Part shown: piece by piece, positions 6,218 through 13,613 of the stretch
Layout of the letters: each line of letters begins with the position of its first letter
How positions within the stretch are numbered: the first letter of the stretch is position 1
Assembly (NCBI GenBank): GCA_910578145.1
Contig: CAJTPJ010000016.1
Coordinates: 1 to 27,297 of the forward strand
Length of the DNA: 27,297 nucleotides
DNA from: an uncultured Christensenella sp.
GTDB lineage: Bacteria; Bacillota; Clostridia; Christensenellales; Borkfalkiaceae
Reading direction: 5' to 3'
Notes under the pieces: generated by a model
The model's database searches: none
What the model saw: the letters and a program-made list of their open reading frames with translations, nothing else
Told to the model about the DNA's origin: nothing
Made by a program: the position numbers and the translations under genes

Positions 6218-7420
6218 TTACAGCTTTTCTGCAATTTTATTTAAAAAATCTTTTGAATTTAATTTTACGGGCGTTACCCCTTCAAGATTAAACAGCGGAA
6301 TTAAATCTCCCGTCATATACCCGTTTTCAATAGTAGTGACGGTTGCCCGTTCAAGCCTTTTTGCAAAGTCGGAAAGCGCGGCGTTGCCGTCAAGTTCGCC
6401 TCTCTTTTTAAGCGCGCCCGTCCACGCCCAGATAGTAGCAACGGGATTGGTGGAAGTTTGCTCGCCCTTTAAATGGTTGTAATAGTGGCGGGTTACCGTT
6501 CCGTGCGCCGCTTCGTACTCGTAATTGCCGTCCGGCGAAACGAGCGCGGAGCTCATCATACCCAGCGAGCCGTACGCAGTAGCCACCATATCGCTCATAA
6601 CGTCGCCGTCGTAGTTTTTGCAAACCCAAAGCATACCGCCCTGGCTGCGCATAACCCGCGCCACCGCGTCGTCGATAAGCGTATACAAATAATAAATTGC
6701 CGCATCTTCAAACCGCAAGCGGTACTCGGCTTCGTAAATTTCGCTAAAAATATCCTTAAAAGCGTGGTCGTAGGTTTTGGAAATAGTGTCCTTTGCGCCA
6801 AACCACACGGGCAGTTTATTTTCCAACGCGTAATTAAAGCAACTGCGAGCAAACGCTTTTATGGACTTTTCAACGTTATGTACGCCCTGAACTACGCCCG
6901 CGCCGTCAAACGCGTGAATTTGCTTGCGCCTTAGTTCCTTGCCGTCTTTGCATACTATAAGATATGCCGTTTCGCCGCTTTCCACCCTGTCTTCCACTGC
7001 GTTGTAAATATCGCCGTAGGCGTGCCGCGCTATTACTATGGGTTTTTCCCAGCCCGGAACGTAGGGCGTTATCCCATTAACGAGTATGGGAGCGCGGAAA
7101 ACCGTGCCGTCGAGTATTTTGCGTATGGTGCCGTTGGGGCTTTTCCACGTTTCCTTTAAACCGTACTCCTCCACACGCTGAGCGTTGGGAGTTATAGTGG
7201 CGCATTTTACGGCTACGCCGTATTTTTTAACGGCTTCAGCCGCCGCCACTGTAACCTTGTCGCAAGTGGCGTCCCTGTTTTTTAGCCCCAAATCGTAATA
7301 CTCGGTTTTAAGCTCTACAAACGGCTCGATTAAAATTTGTTTTATCCAGCGCCAAAGCACGCGGGTCATTTCGTCGCCGTCCATTTCCACAAGCGGCATT
7401 TGCATTTTAATTTTAGACAT
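6218..7420 (-). CDS. icd: NADP-dependent isocitrate dehydrogenase, eukaryote-like homodimeric type
   Basis: This 400-residue enzyme converts isocitrate to 2-oxoglutarate with CO2 release. The N-terminus KIKMQMPLVEMDGDEMTRV, the substrate loop KSPNGTIRKILDGTVFR and the YEAAHGTVTRHY segment are those of the subgroup shared with eukaryotic IDPs, of about the same length. It supplies 2-oxoglutarate for glutamate synthesis and NADPH. It is the last gene of the leftward tsaE-to-icd cluster, 14 bases after ddl, but has its own TATAAT 6 bases before the ATG and no SD. It may thus be expressed from a separate leaderless transcript. A terminator follows at 6187-6214. Confidence 0.95.
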   Translation of the reverse strand: MSKIKMQMPLVEMDGDEMTRVLWRWIKQILIEPFVELKTEYYDLGLKNRDATCDKVTVAAAEAVKKYGVAVKCATITPNAQRVEEYGLKETWKSPNGTIRKILDGTVFRAPILVNGITPYVPGWEKPIVIARHAYGDIYNAVEDRVESGETAYLIVCKDGKELRRKQIHAFDGAGVVQGVHNVEKSIKAFARSCFNYALENKLPVWFGAKDTISKTYDHAFKDIFSEIYEAEYRLRFEDAAIYYLYTLIDDAVARVMRSQGGMLWVCKNYDGDVMSDMVATAYGSLGMMSSALVSPDGNYEYEAAHGTVTRHYYNHLKGEQTSTNPVATIWAWTGALKKRGELDGNAALSDFAKRLERATVTTIENGYMTGDLIPLFNLEGVTPVKLNSKDFLNKIAEKL

Positions 7421-7426
7421 AGCTAT

Positions 7427-7456
7427 ATTATAGCTTATTTTCTACCCGTTTTACAA
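7427..7456 (-). promoter_or_regulatory. internal promoter for icd
   Basis: On the minus strand TTGTAA (complement of 7451-7456) and TATAAT (complement of 7427-7432) are 18 bases apart. The ATG follows the -10 by only 6 bases, so the mRNA would start at or very near the start codon. The stretch 7421-7435 is a perfect palindrome AGCTATA-T-TATAGCT and might be an operator. Confidence 0.55.
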
Positions 7457-8535
7457 GCGTTTGAAGAAAGGTTTTCAAGTATGCCCGTGTGCAGCAGTTT
7501 TTTGGATTTAAACGCCTTAAAATCTTCCTCCGCCTGCGCTATAACCCCGTCGAGCACGCGCTTAAAATCCTTAAACCCGCCCGATAGAAGATAATACGAA
7601 AGCGAGCCGGGCACGGTGTTTATTTCGCTGACGTAAACCTCGTCGCCGTCTAAAATATAATCGAAGCGCACTATGCCGCGCGCGTTAAGTTTTGAATAAA
7701 CTTCGGCGGTGGTTTTTTTGATTAACTGCGATATATGTAGGGGTATATCCGCGGGAAACACGCTTTTCACGCCACCCTCGTACTTCTCTTCGTACGAGAA
7801 AACGTCGCCCTTTGCCAACGGCTCTTCGCACTCGGAAGCGATAACTTCCCCGCCTGCACGGTATGCCGCGCAGTTGATTTCCCGCCTGTTTTCAACGTAT
7901 TTTTCAATTATTACCGCGCTGTCGTAAGTAAGCCCGCAAGCCACTGCTTCTTTTAACTGAGTTTCGTCGTCCGCACGCTCCACGCCTATGCTCGAGCCCA
8001 AGTTTACGGGCTTTACGATTACGGGAAACTGCGGTATATCCCCGCACGAATCAAGCTGTTCAAGGCTTTTTACATACGCGTATTTTATGGTTTTTACACC
8101 CAGCGCGGAAAGCACCAATTTGGTAAGATATTTATCGATAAACGCCGAACTTTCAAAAATACCCGCGCTTGCAAGCGGTATTCCCGCAACCGCGCACAGC
8201 CCGCAAACCGCGCCGCCCTCCGCCGCGCCGCCATGGCAACAGTTTATAGCGCAATCCACTTTATCAAACTTTTTTAGTTTACCCCGCTTATTAAGCGTAT
8301 ATACGCCGCCGTCCGCCATTATCGCGCGCGGAAACGCAGCAAATTTACCCGCCTTGAAATTAGCAATTTCCGAAAGCCCGCCGCCCGTGCGGCAAGTTCC
8401 GTTTTGGGAAATAAAAAACGGGATTACTTCGTAACCGCCGTTCTTCAGTATATTTATCGCCATAGTTCCCGTAACTACGGATATTTCGTTTTCGTTGGAA
8501 ACGCCGCCAAACACGACGGCTATTTTTTTTGGCAT
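7435..8535 (-). CDS. ddl: D-alanine--D-alanine ligase (ATP-grasp)
   Basis: This 366-residue ATP-grasp ligase makes the D-Ala-D-Ala dipeptide for peptidoglycan. Recognisable parts are KKIAVVFGGVSNENEISVV (start of the N-terminal domain), the ATP-binding segment FPVIVKPVNLGSSIGVERA, EKYVENRREINCA and the terminal motif RFDYILDGDEVYVSEINTVPGS. A D-Ala-D-Lac/Ser relative cannot be fully excluded. ATG 8535 is used because GGAGG lies 7 bases before it; a TTG directly upstream (8538) would be too close. It sits directly after murF, whose product joins the dipeptide to UDP-MurNAc-tripeptide, so the two successive steps are encoded together. Confidence 0.93.
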   Translation of the reverse strand: MPKKIAVVFGGVSNENEISVVTGTMAINILKNGGYEVIPFFISQNGTCRTGGGLSEIANFKAGKFAAFPRAIMADGGVYTLNKRGKLKKFDKVDCAINCCHGGAAEGGAVCGLCAVAGIPLASAGIFESSAFIDKYLTKLVLSALGVKTIKYAYVKSLEQLDSCGDIPQFPVIVKPVNLGSSIGVERADDETQLKEAVACGLTYDSAVIIEKYVENRREINCAAYRAGGEVIASECEEPLAKGDVFSYEEKYEGGVKSVFPADIPLHISQLIKKTTAEVYSKLNARGIVRFDYILDGDEVYVSEINTVPGSLSYYLLSGGFKDFKRVLDGVIAQAEEDFKAFKSKKLLHTGILENLSSNACKTGRK

Positions 8536-8595
8536 CAAATTACCTCCGCCTTTTTATATTTTCCAGCTTTAGTAAAAATTTGCCGTATTAAAATT

Positions 8596-10191
8596 TTAAT
8601 ATATATCGGGCAAGTCGTTTAAAAACAGCACGGTATCGCCCCGTTGCAGTATGCTTTTAAGTTCCTGCTGGGCGGCGGGAAGCCCCAAAACCACTTTTAT
8701 TTTTTCAGCGTCGCCGCCGTTTTCAAGATAGCCGCGCTTAACGGGCAAAATTAACGTTTCGCCCACTAAAATAACAAAGTCAAGCCCCACCAGTCGCTTG
8801 CCCAACTCGTAATTTTCGTTCTCTTCCAAAACGCCGAGTTCCACGAGCCCGGGCGTTACCGCAATCTTTCTGCCGCCGAAACTTTTTAAAACTTCCAACG
8901 CGGCTGCCGCGCCTTTTACGTTTGAATTATACCCGTCGTCAAGAATATTTACCCCGCCCGACGAAATAAGCTGCAACCTATGCTCGATATAGTCTATATC
9001 TTTTACTGCTTGGGCAATCTCGTCCGCAGTCATTCCAAGCGAATGAGCTACTTCCGCCGCCAACGCGATATTTTCCACCGCGTGCGCGCCTAAAAGTTTG
9101 GTGTGCGTTTTAACTTCTTCGCCGTCGAAAACCAGCGTAAAGTCGCTTCCGTTACAATTTGAAACCACGTCCTTTACACAGCCTACGCGCAATTTGGGGC
9201 AGGGATATGCCTCGAATAACGCATAACAACCGTCAGCAATCACCGCGTTTTTGCAACTTTTTAAAATTTCCGCCTTGGCTTTTACAATATTTTCTTCCGA
9301 GCCGAAACTTTCAAGATGCTGGGGGCAAATCCCCGTTATAACGGCTATATCCGGCGGGCACGTTTCGCACAGTTCGGCTATATCTCCCACGTGCCGCGCT
9401 CCCATTTCGGCTATAAAAACGTCAAAGTTTGATAGGTCGTTTCCATTTATAGACGACGCAATCCCCAACGGAGTGTTATGCGAACGCGGGGTTGCAAGCA
9501 CGCGATATTTTTTGCCGAGAATATCGGAAAGGATTTTTTTAGTGCTGGTTTTCGCGTAACTGCCCGTTACGCCTATTACCTTAATATCAGAAGCGGCAAG
9601 TTTCGCCTTTGCCTTTTTAACGAACGATTTGTTGTGCGGAACTTCGTAAATTTTGCACAAAAGGTTTGCAAGCAAAATAACGGGAATTACCAGCAAAGGG
9701 AATACGGCAAGCGGCAGATATCTAAGCGTGTTAAAAATTAAATTCCCCCAAACGAAGTCCGCAAAGTTTAAAAGCGTGAAAGCAAGATATACGAACGCCG
9801 CGGTAACGAGCGTAAGCACGGTGTAAAGCCTTTTTACGCGCGGCGTAAACGTTAACGGCACGCGCAAAGCCACTTTATTATCCGCCCAAATGAAAAGCGG
9901 GAAAAATATTGCGTACGCCGCCAGCCCGCAAACCGCCGCATACTCGCCCGCAAAAGAGAAGCACAGCGATATTACCGCCGTAGCAAGCGCGCAAAGCATA
10001 GCAAGCAACACGAACTTGCCAACGGTAAGATTGCCCTTCTTTTTAAGCCAGCCGCAAAACTTTTTGCCGCCGTACCCGTAGGATTGCAAAATGCCCAAAA
10101 GCCGGTACGCACAACCGCATAAAAGCAGGGTGAAAACCACCGCACCGACAACACACTCTATCGTTTTTGGTATAGAAATGAAAATACCCAT
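8596..10191 (-). CDS. murF: MurF-type Mur ligase with N-terminal membrane domain
   Basis: This 531-residue protein adds D-Ala-D-Ala to UDP-MurNAc-tripeptide. Residues 1 to about 190 hold five or six membrane segments, absent from classical cytosolic MurF. The Mur ligase part begins at about residue 200. Its P-loop is TGSYAKTSTK (209-218), where the usual Gly before Lys is Ala. AEMGARHVGDI (261-271), GICPQHLESFGS and DDGYNSNVKGAAAALEVLKSF are MurF-like. Membrane-fused forms occur in Clostridia and may couple the last cytosolic step to the membrane. It starts 2 bases after the hydrolase stop, so translational coupling is likely, and precedes ddl by 60 bases. Confidence 0.88.
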   Translation of the reverse strand: MGIFISIPKTIECVVGAVVFTLLLCGCAYRLLGILQSYGYGGKKFCGWLKKKGNLTVGKFVLLAMLCALATAVISLCFSFAGEYAAVCGLAAYAIFFPLFIWADNKVALRVPLTFTPRVKRLYTVLTLVTAAFVYLAFTLLNFADFVWGNLIFNTLRYLPLAVFPLLVIPVILLANLLCKIYEVPHNKSFVKKAKAKLAASDIKVIGVTGSYAKTSTKKILSDILGKKYRVLATPRSHNTPLGIASSINGNDLSNFDVFIAEMGARHVGDIAELCETCPPDIAVITGICPQHLESFGSEENIVKAKAEILKSCKNAVIADGCYALFEAYPCPKLRVGCVKDVVSNCNGSDFTLVFDGEEVKTHTKLLGAHAVENIALAAEVAHSLGMTADEIAQAVKDIDYIEHRLQLISSGGVNILDDGYNSNVKGAAAALEVLKSFGGRKIAVTPGLVELGVLEENENYELGKRLVGLDFVILVGETLILPVKRGYLENGGDAEKIKVVLGLPAAQQELKSILQRGDTVLFLNDLPDIY

Positions 10192-10193
10192 AA

Positions 10194-10910
10194 TTACTTT
10201 AAAAATTCCGTAAGTTTTTTATTGAAAATATCGGGATATTCCGAAAAACAGAAATGCCCGCCGTCCATAATTTCCAGCCGACTACCCGCGATAAGTTTAT
10301 TAAAAACCGCGCCCTCTTCATCGGGCGGGGTAACAGTATCGTTTCTGCCGTATATAAGCAGCGTAGGATTGACTATTTCAGCCGCGCAACTTTTCAAGTC
10401 TTCGTTTACAATCTTTTTATAGCTTTCTTTCATAACGGGCGAAAGCGATTTGTATTCCTTACTGCCAAAGTGCTTTTCCGCAAATTTGGGAAACAGCTTT
10501 TTTACCCGTCTGTAAGCGTTTACCCGCCGTATATATTGCAACGAACGCGGTTTAACCAGCCCCGCGCCACCTGTAATTACAAGTTTATCGGCAAGCGTTT
10601 TTCGGATTGACAGCAGTTTAAAAGCCACCCGTGCACCGAAAGAATGAGCCAAAATACAGGGCTTTTCCAGCCCGCTTTTTTCAATAAATTTTTCCAGCCA
10701 ACCGGCGTAATCGCCCACCGACCAAGCGCAGTCCGTACCTTCGCTTTTGCCGAAGCACGGAAAATCCGGCGCGGTTACGCGGCAAAACGCAGAAAGACTT
10801 TTTATCTGATAGTAAAAACTTTCCTTACAGGAAAGATAGCCGTGCAAAAGCAAAACGTCTTTACCTTGCCCCGCGCTTTCGTAAGAAACGAATTTACCGC
10901 CTATAAATAT
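10194..10910 (-). CDS. alpha/beta hydrolase with apparent AUA start
   Basis: This is a small alpha/beta hydrolase of about 238 residues. The nucleophile elbow is LAHSFGARVA, the oxyanion region LLLHGY, the acid Asp in YGRNDTVTPP and the His in MDGGHFCF. The substrate is unknown. The family's first beta strands (KIFIGGKFVSYESAGQG) are encoded upstream of the first standard start codon, a TTG at 10853. That open stretch begins after a stop at 10923-10925 and contains no ATG, GTG or TTG. It does hold an ATA at 10908-10910, 7 bases after a strong GGAG. I therefore place the start there; the alternative is a shortened protein from TTG 10853. It lies between rimI and murF in the operon. Confidence 0.75.
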   Translation of the reverse strand: MFIGGKFVSYESAGQGKDVLLLHGYLSCKESFYYQIKSLSAFCRVTAPDFPCFGKSEGTDCAWSVGDYAGWLEKFIEKSGLEKPCILAHSFGARVAFKLLSIRKTLADKLVITGGAGLVKPRSLQYIRRVNAYRRVKKLFPKFAEKHFGSKEYKSLSPVMKESYKKIVNEDLKSCAAEIVNPTLLIYGRNDTVTPPDEEGAVFNKLIAGSRLEIMDGGHFCFSEYPDIFNKKLTEFLK

Positions 10911-10911
10911 T

Positions 10912-11346
10912 TTAAAGCTCCTTTACCATTACCAGACAATCTTCGCCGTCCGAGTAATAGCGCGTGCGCGCGTAAACTCCTTTAAAGCCGTTTTTAAGAT
11001 ATAACTGCATAGCCGCCGAGTTGGAAACGCGCACTTCAAGAAAAATCTTTTTCGCGCCGCGCGCCTTTGCAACGTTGATAAGTTCGCCGATAACCGCAGT
11101 GCCCACGCCGCTGCGACGGTATGGTTCGGTAACCGCCACGTTGTCTATATCCGCCTCGTCAGCCGCAACGGTTATCCCGCCGTAGCCTATTATCTCCCCG
11201 CCGTCCTCGGCAAGTACGCCGCAAAACGATTCGGACTGAAAACTTGAAGCCAGCATTTTAAACGACCACGGTTCTTGCGGAAAGCACTCGGTTTCTATTT
11301 CGGAAATGCGCAAAATGTCCTTATATTCCCACTTTCTTATCTGCAT
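10912..11346 (-). CDS. rimI: ribosomal protein S18-alanine N-acetyltransferase (GNAT)
   Basis: This 144-residue GNAT enzyme carries the acetyl-CoA loop YRRSGVGTAVI (motif A), the substrate strand IDNVAVTEPY, and the C-terminal SAMQLYLKNGFKGVYARTRYY with EDCLVMVKEL, all typical of RimI. It acetylates the N-terminal Ala of ribosomal protein S18 in characterised bacteria. The gene overlaps the end of tsaB by 26 bases, the usual tsaE-tsaB-rimI order in Firmicutes. Its last codons contain the GGAG that probably serves the hydrolase downstream. Confidence 0.93.
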   Translation of the reverse strand: MQIRKWEYKDILRISEIETECFPQEPWSFKMLASSFQSESFCGVLAEDGGEIIGYGGITVAADEADIDNVAVTEPYRRSGVGTAVIGELINVAKARGAKKIFLEVRVSNSAAMQLYLKNGFKGVYARTRYYSDGEDCLVMVKEL

Positions 11347-11938
11347 CTAACGTCTCCTCCGCCTGACTGCGGCGCACGTACAGCGCGTGGATATCGCGCG
11401 ATTTCGGCGCGTTTTCAACCGCCTTTAATATGCAGTCCCGCACGGCAAGCCGCGTATAATTTTCAAATTTCAAGTCCTCAAACCCGTAAACGGGCGTTCC
11501 AAGCGAAGCAACTTTTTCCGCGGAAAGGTAACAGGGCGGCAAAACGACTTCCCCCGCCGAATATCCGCAGGCGTAGTAATGGTCGTGCGCCGCGTCTATA
11601 ACCACGAGAAAAGGCGAAGTACTGTTGACATTATATGCAATTAAATCAAACGCGGTTACGCCCTTTAAATCCTTGCCCGCGGCATATGCAAAACCTTTTA
11701 TCGTGGCTACGCCTATTCTTATACCCGTAAACGAGCCGGGACCGGTAACGGCGGCAAAATAGTCGCAACCGTCAGGCGTAAGCCCCGCTTCTTCAAGCGC
11801 GCTTTCAATTTCGCCCATTAATATTACCGAATGTTGCATAGCGCAATCGCCGATATGTCTTATAACGGTTTTATCGCCTTTTTTGGCAAGCACCGTAAGA
11901 TAGCGCGAAGACGTATCCACCGCAAGGAAATCAGCCAT
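11321..11938 (-). CDS. tsaB: tRNA t6A biosynthesis dimerisation partner TsaB
   Basis: This 205-residue ASKHA-fold protein starts MADFLAVDTSSRYLTV and has the TGPGSFTGIRIGVATIKGFAYA segment characteristic of TsaB (YeaZ). With TsaD and TsaE it transfers the threonylcarbamoyl group to A37 of ANN-decoding tRNAs; TsaD is not in this window. It overlaps the tsaE stop by 8 bases and the rimI start by 26, so the three are translated from one message. The length is somewhat short of many homologues (about 230). Confidence 0.94.
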   Translation of the reverse strand: MADFLAVDTSSRYLTVLAKKGDKTVIRHIGDCAMQHSVILMGEIESALEEAGLTPDGCDYFAAVTGPGSFTGIRIGVATIKGFAYAAGKDLKGVTAFDLIAYNVNSTSPFLVVIDAAHDHYYACGYSAGEVVLPPCYLSAEKVASLGTPVYGFEDLKFENYTRLAVRDCILKAVENAPKSRDIHALYVRRSQAEETLDADKKVGI

Positions 11939-12335
11939 AAATTATCTTCCTCGAATTTTCACCCGTCTTTTCTATGGAGACGGTTTTAACCTTTTCGGGC
12001 AGAACTTCGGCAATATTCTCCGCCCATTCTATTATGCAAACGCCGTTGGCGTAAAAATAATCGGTAAGCCCCAACGCTTCCGCCTGCGCACCGTTTTTAA
12101 GGCGGTAACAATCAAAATGGTAAAGTTTACCAAAATAGTCGTTCATATAAGCGTAAGTCGGGCTTAAAATTTCCTCGTTAATACCCAATCCAAGCGCCAC
12201 GCCCTTTACGAAAACGGTTTTACCCGCGCCCATTTCGCCGTTTAATACCACAATTTCGCCGGCTTTTAAGTTTTTAGCGTACGCCTTTCCGAATTCTAAC
12301 GTTTTTTCGGGGGCGTCGGACAAAAAAATCGCCAT
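11931..12335 (-). CDS. tsaE: tRNA t6A biosynthesis ATPase TsaE
   Basis: This 134-residue P-loop ATPase has Walker A GEMGAGKT (residues about 34-41), the conserved SPTYAYMNDY and YHFDCYRL segments, and IIEWAENI near the C-terminus, all diagnostic of TsaE (YjeE). It drives turnover of the TsaBD complex. It is the first gene of the leftward seven-gene cluster. Its promoter has TATAAT 8 bases before the ATG and no SD, so the mRNA start practically coincides with the start codon. Read-through from ribU is also possible, as no terminator lies between them. Confidence 0.95.
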   Translation of the reverse strand: MAIFLSDAPEKTLEFGKAYAKNLKAGEIVVLNGEMGAGKTVFVKGVALGLGINEEILSPTYAYMNDYFGKLYHFDCYRLKNGAQAEALGLTDYFYANGVCIIEWAENIAEVLPEKVKTVSIEKTGENSRKIIYG

Positions 12336-12343
12336 ACGACTAT

Positions 12344-12372
12344 ATTATAAATCGTAAGGCGACATTTTGCAA
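12344..12372 (-). promoter_or_regulatory. sigma-A promoter of the tsaE operon
   Basis: On the minus strand TTGCAA (complement of 12367-12372) and TATAAT (complement of 12344-12349) are exactly 17 bases apart. Only 8 bases separate the -10 from the tsaE ATG, predicting a leaderless transcript. Confidence 0.75.
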
Positions 12373-12387
12373 ATAAAATAAGTTGTT

Positions 12388-13131
12388 TTACGACGGCTGT
12401 TTTCTTTTTTCAAATTTAGCCGCGGTAAGTTTTATAAGGTTGGAAAGCGGTTTGTAAAGTATAAACACTACTGCGGAAACGCAAAGCGTTTTTATAAAGT
12501 TGAAAAGCAACGCCCAATACCATACTTTAACGAAAAGTTCCTGTCCGCCCTTCCACGTTCCGCCAAACGCGCTTGAAAACGCGGGGAAAGTGAGAAAATA
12601 GTTTACGGGCATACAAACGATGCATTGCGCCAGACAGCCAACTGCAACCGTCCAAATTACCGTTTTAATTCCCTTGTGTTTTTTGTAGATTAGCGCGGGG
12701 ATAAGCATATACGGCAAAACCATAATTATGTTTGCAAGTTCGCCCACGAAACCCGTGTGACCTACGGTAATTGCGTGCAAAAGTTCCTTTAAAACTGCAA
12801 TTATCGCACCCGCGGTAGGTCCGAGCGCAAAACCGCCTATCAATACGAACACGTTAGAAAAATCAAGTTTTAAAAAGTCTACGGGCGTGCCGGGCAACAG
12901 CGAAAAGTCCAACAGCCCCACCGCGTAGGATATGGCGGTAAATATAGCCATATAAGCTATGCGCGTTGCCGTGAAGTATTTTTTTAATACTTCTTTAGCC
13001 TTTTTGCCTTTGGGCTGCGAAACGGGTTCGGCGGTTGACTGTTCAACGGTTACGGGCTCCGCGCCCGAAAGTTCAACGGCTTGCGTCTGGCTTACCGCAG
13101 TTTCCGCGTTAAGTTCGTTAGTTTGTTCCAT
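12388..13131 (-). CDS. ribU: riboflavin ECF transporter S component RibU
   Basis: This 247-residue membrane protein has about six membrane segments from residue 52 on. RibU-like stretches include LPGTPVDFLKLDFSNVFVLI, FALGPTAGAIIAVLKEL and VCMPVNYFLTFPAF. The preceding FMN riboswitch settles the substrate as riboflavin with high likelihood. It works with a shared EcfAAT energising module not in this window. The first 45 residues are a polar extension rich in Glu, Thr, Ala, Val and Gln, with repeated AEPV units, unusual for the family. GAGG about 10 bases before the ATG is the SD. Binding of FMN should stop transcription at 13183-13208. Confidence 0.93.
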   Translation of the reverse strand: MEQTNELNAETAVSQTQAVELSGAEPVTVEQSTAEPVSQPKGKKAKEVLKKYFTATRIAYMAIFTAISYAVGLLDFSLLPGTPVDFLKLDFSNVFVLIGGFALGPTAGAIIAVLKELLHAITVGHTGFVGELANIIMVLPYMLIPALIYKKHKGIKTVIWTVAVGCLAQCIVCMPVNYFLTFPAFSSAFGGTWKGGQELFVKVWYWALLFNFIKTLCVSAVVFILYKPLSNLIKLTAAKFEKRKQPS

Positions 13132-13182
13132 ACAAAAAACACCTCTTAAAAATTTTTATTTTTAAAGTCGTTCTTTGTATTT

Positions 13183-13208
13183 AAAAACGCCCCGAAAATA
13201 TCGGGGCG
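13183..13208 (-). terminator. riboswitch expression-platform terminator
   Basis: CGCCCCGA (13188-13195) and TCGGGGCG (13201-13208) form an 8-bp stem with loop AAATA. On the minus strand it is followed by five T. It lies between the FMN aptamer and ribU, so FMN binding most likely acts through transcription attenuation. Confidence 0.9.
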
Positions 13209-13230
13209 CAAAACGAAAAACCGCTTTATG

Positions 13231-13353
13231 ATTCTTTTAACATCCGGACTGTACCGTCGGTACGGGAATTTCACCCGTTCGGGGTTATGCAAAAACGCGT
13301 AACCTTCGTGGACTATAACCACCGGTGGGGAATTTCACCCCGCCCCAAAGAAT
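13231..13353 (-). ncRNA. FMN riboswitch (RFN element)
   Basis: Read on the minus strand, this has the hallmark conserved parts: GGGGCGGGGTGAAATTCCCC, ACCGGTGGT, a second GGGTGAAATTCCCGTACCG block, and ACGGTACAGTCCGGATG near the 3' end. P1 is closed by ATTCTTT / AAAGAAT at the two ends. It senses flavin mononucleotide and lies about 100 bases upstream of ribU, with its terminator in between. Confidence 0.97.
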
Positions 13354-13373
13354 AACTTTAAATTTGTAATTTA

Positions 13374-13402
13374 ATTATATATCGTCACCACCCCGCTGTC
13401 AA
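13374..13402 (-). promoter_or_regulatory. consensus sigma-A promoter of ribU
   Basis: On the minus strand TTGACA (complement of 13397-13402) and TATAAT (complement of 13374-13379) are both perfect and 17 bases apart. This is a strong constitutive promoter reined in by the riboswitch. The next 211 bases to the right (13403-13613) contain no convincing gene or attachment site. Confidence 0.9.
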
Positions 13403-13613
13403 GCATATTTTTAAGGTTATTTTATACGTTTATGCACCCACAATACATTTGTGCCCCAAACGTGCCACAAAAATTTTTAAACTATCAACTCAGAAACACC
13501 GTCGATTTTTAGATTGTTCAGTTGTCAAAATGCTAAAAGGAGTCCGCAAACAATATCGGTTTTTAGTTTATCAGATTAATATAGCGTTTATGTATAATAC
13601 AGGAGGACAAACG

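Noticed and set aside
13449..13613. 55-codon N-terminal extension of the KAP-like NTPase
   Set aside because: It has no SD, while ATG 13614 has AGGAGG 7 bases upstream and begins at the expected place before Walker A.
13403..13613. Possible attachment site at the core/accessory border
   Set aside because: The border is AT-rich and composition changes, but I found no integrase, tRNA end or matching direct repeat at the other side.
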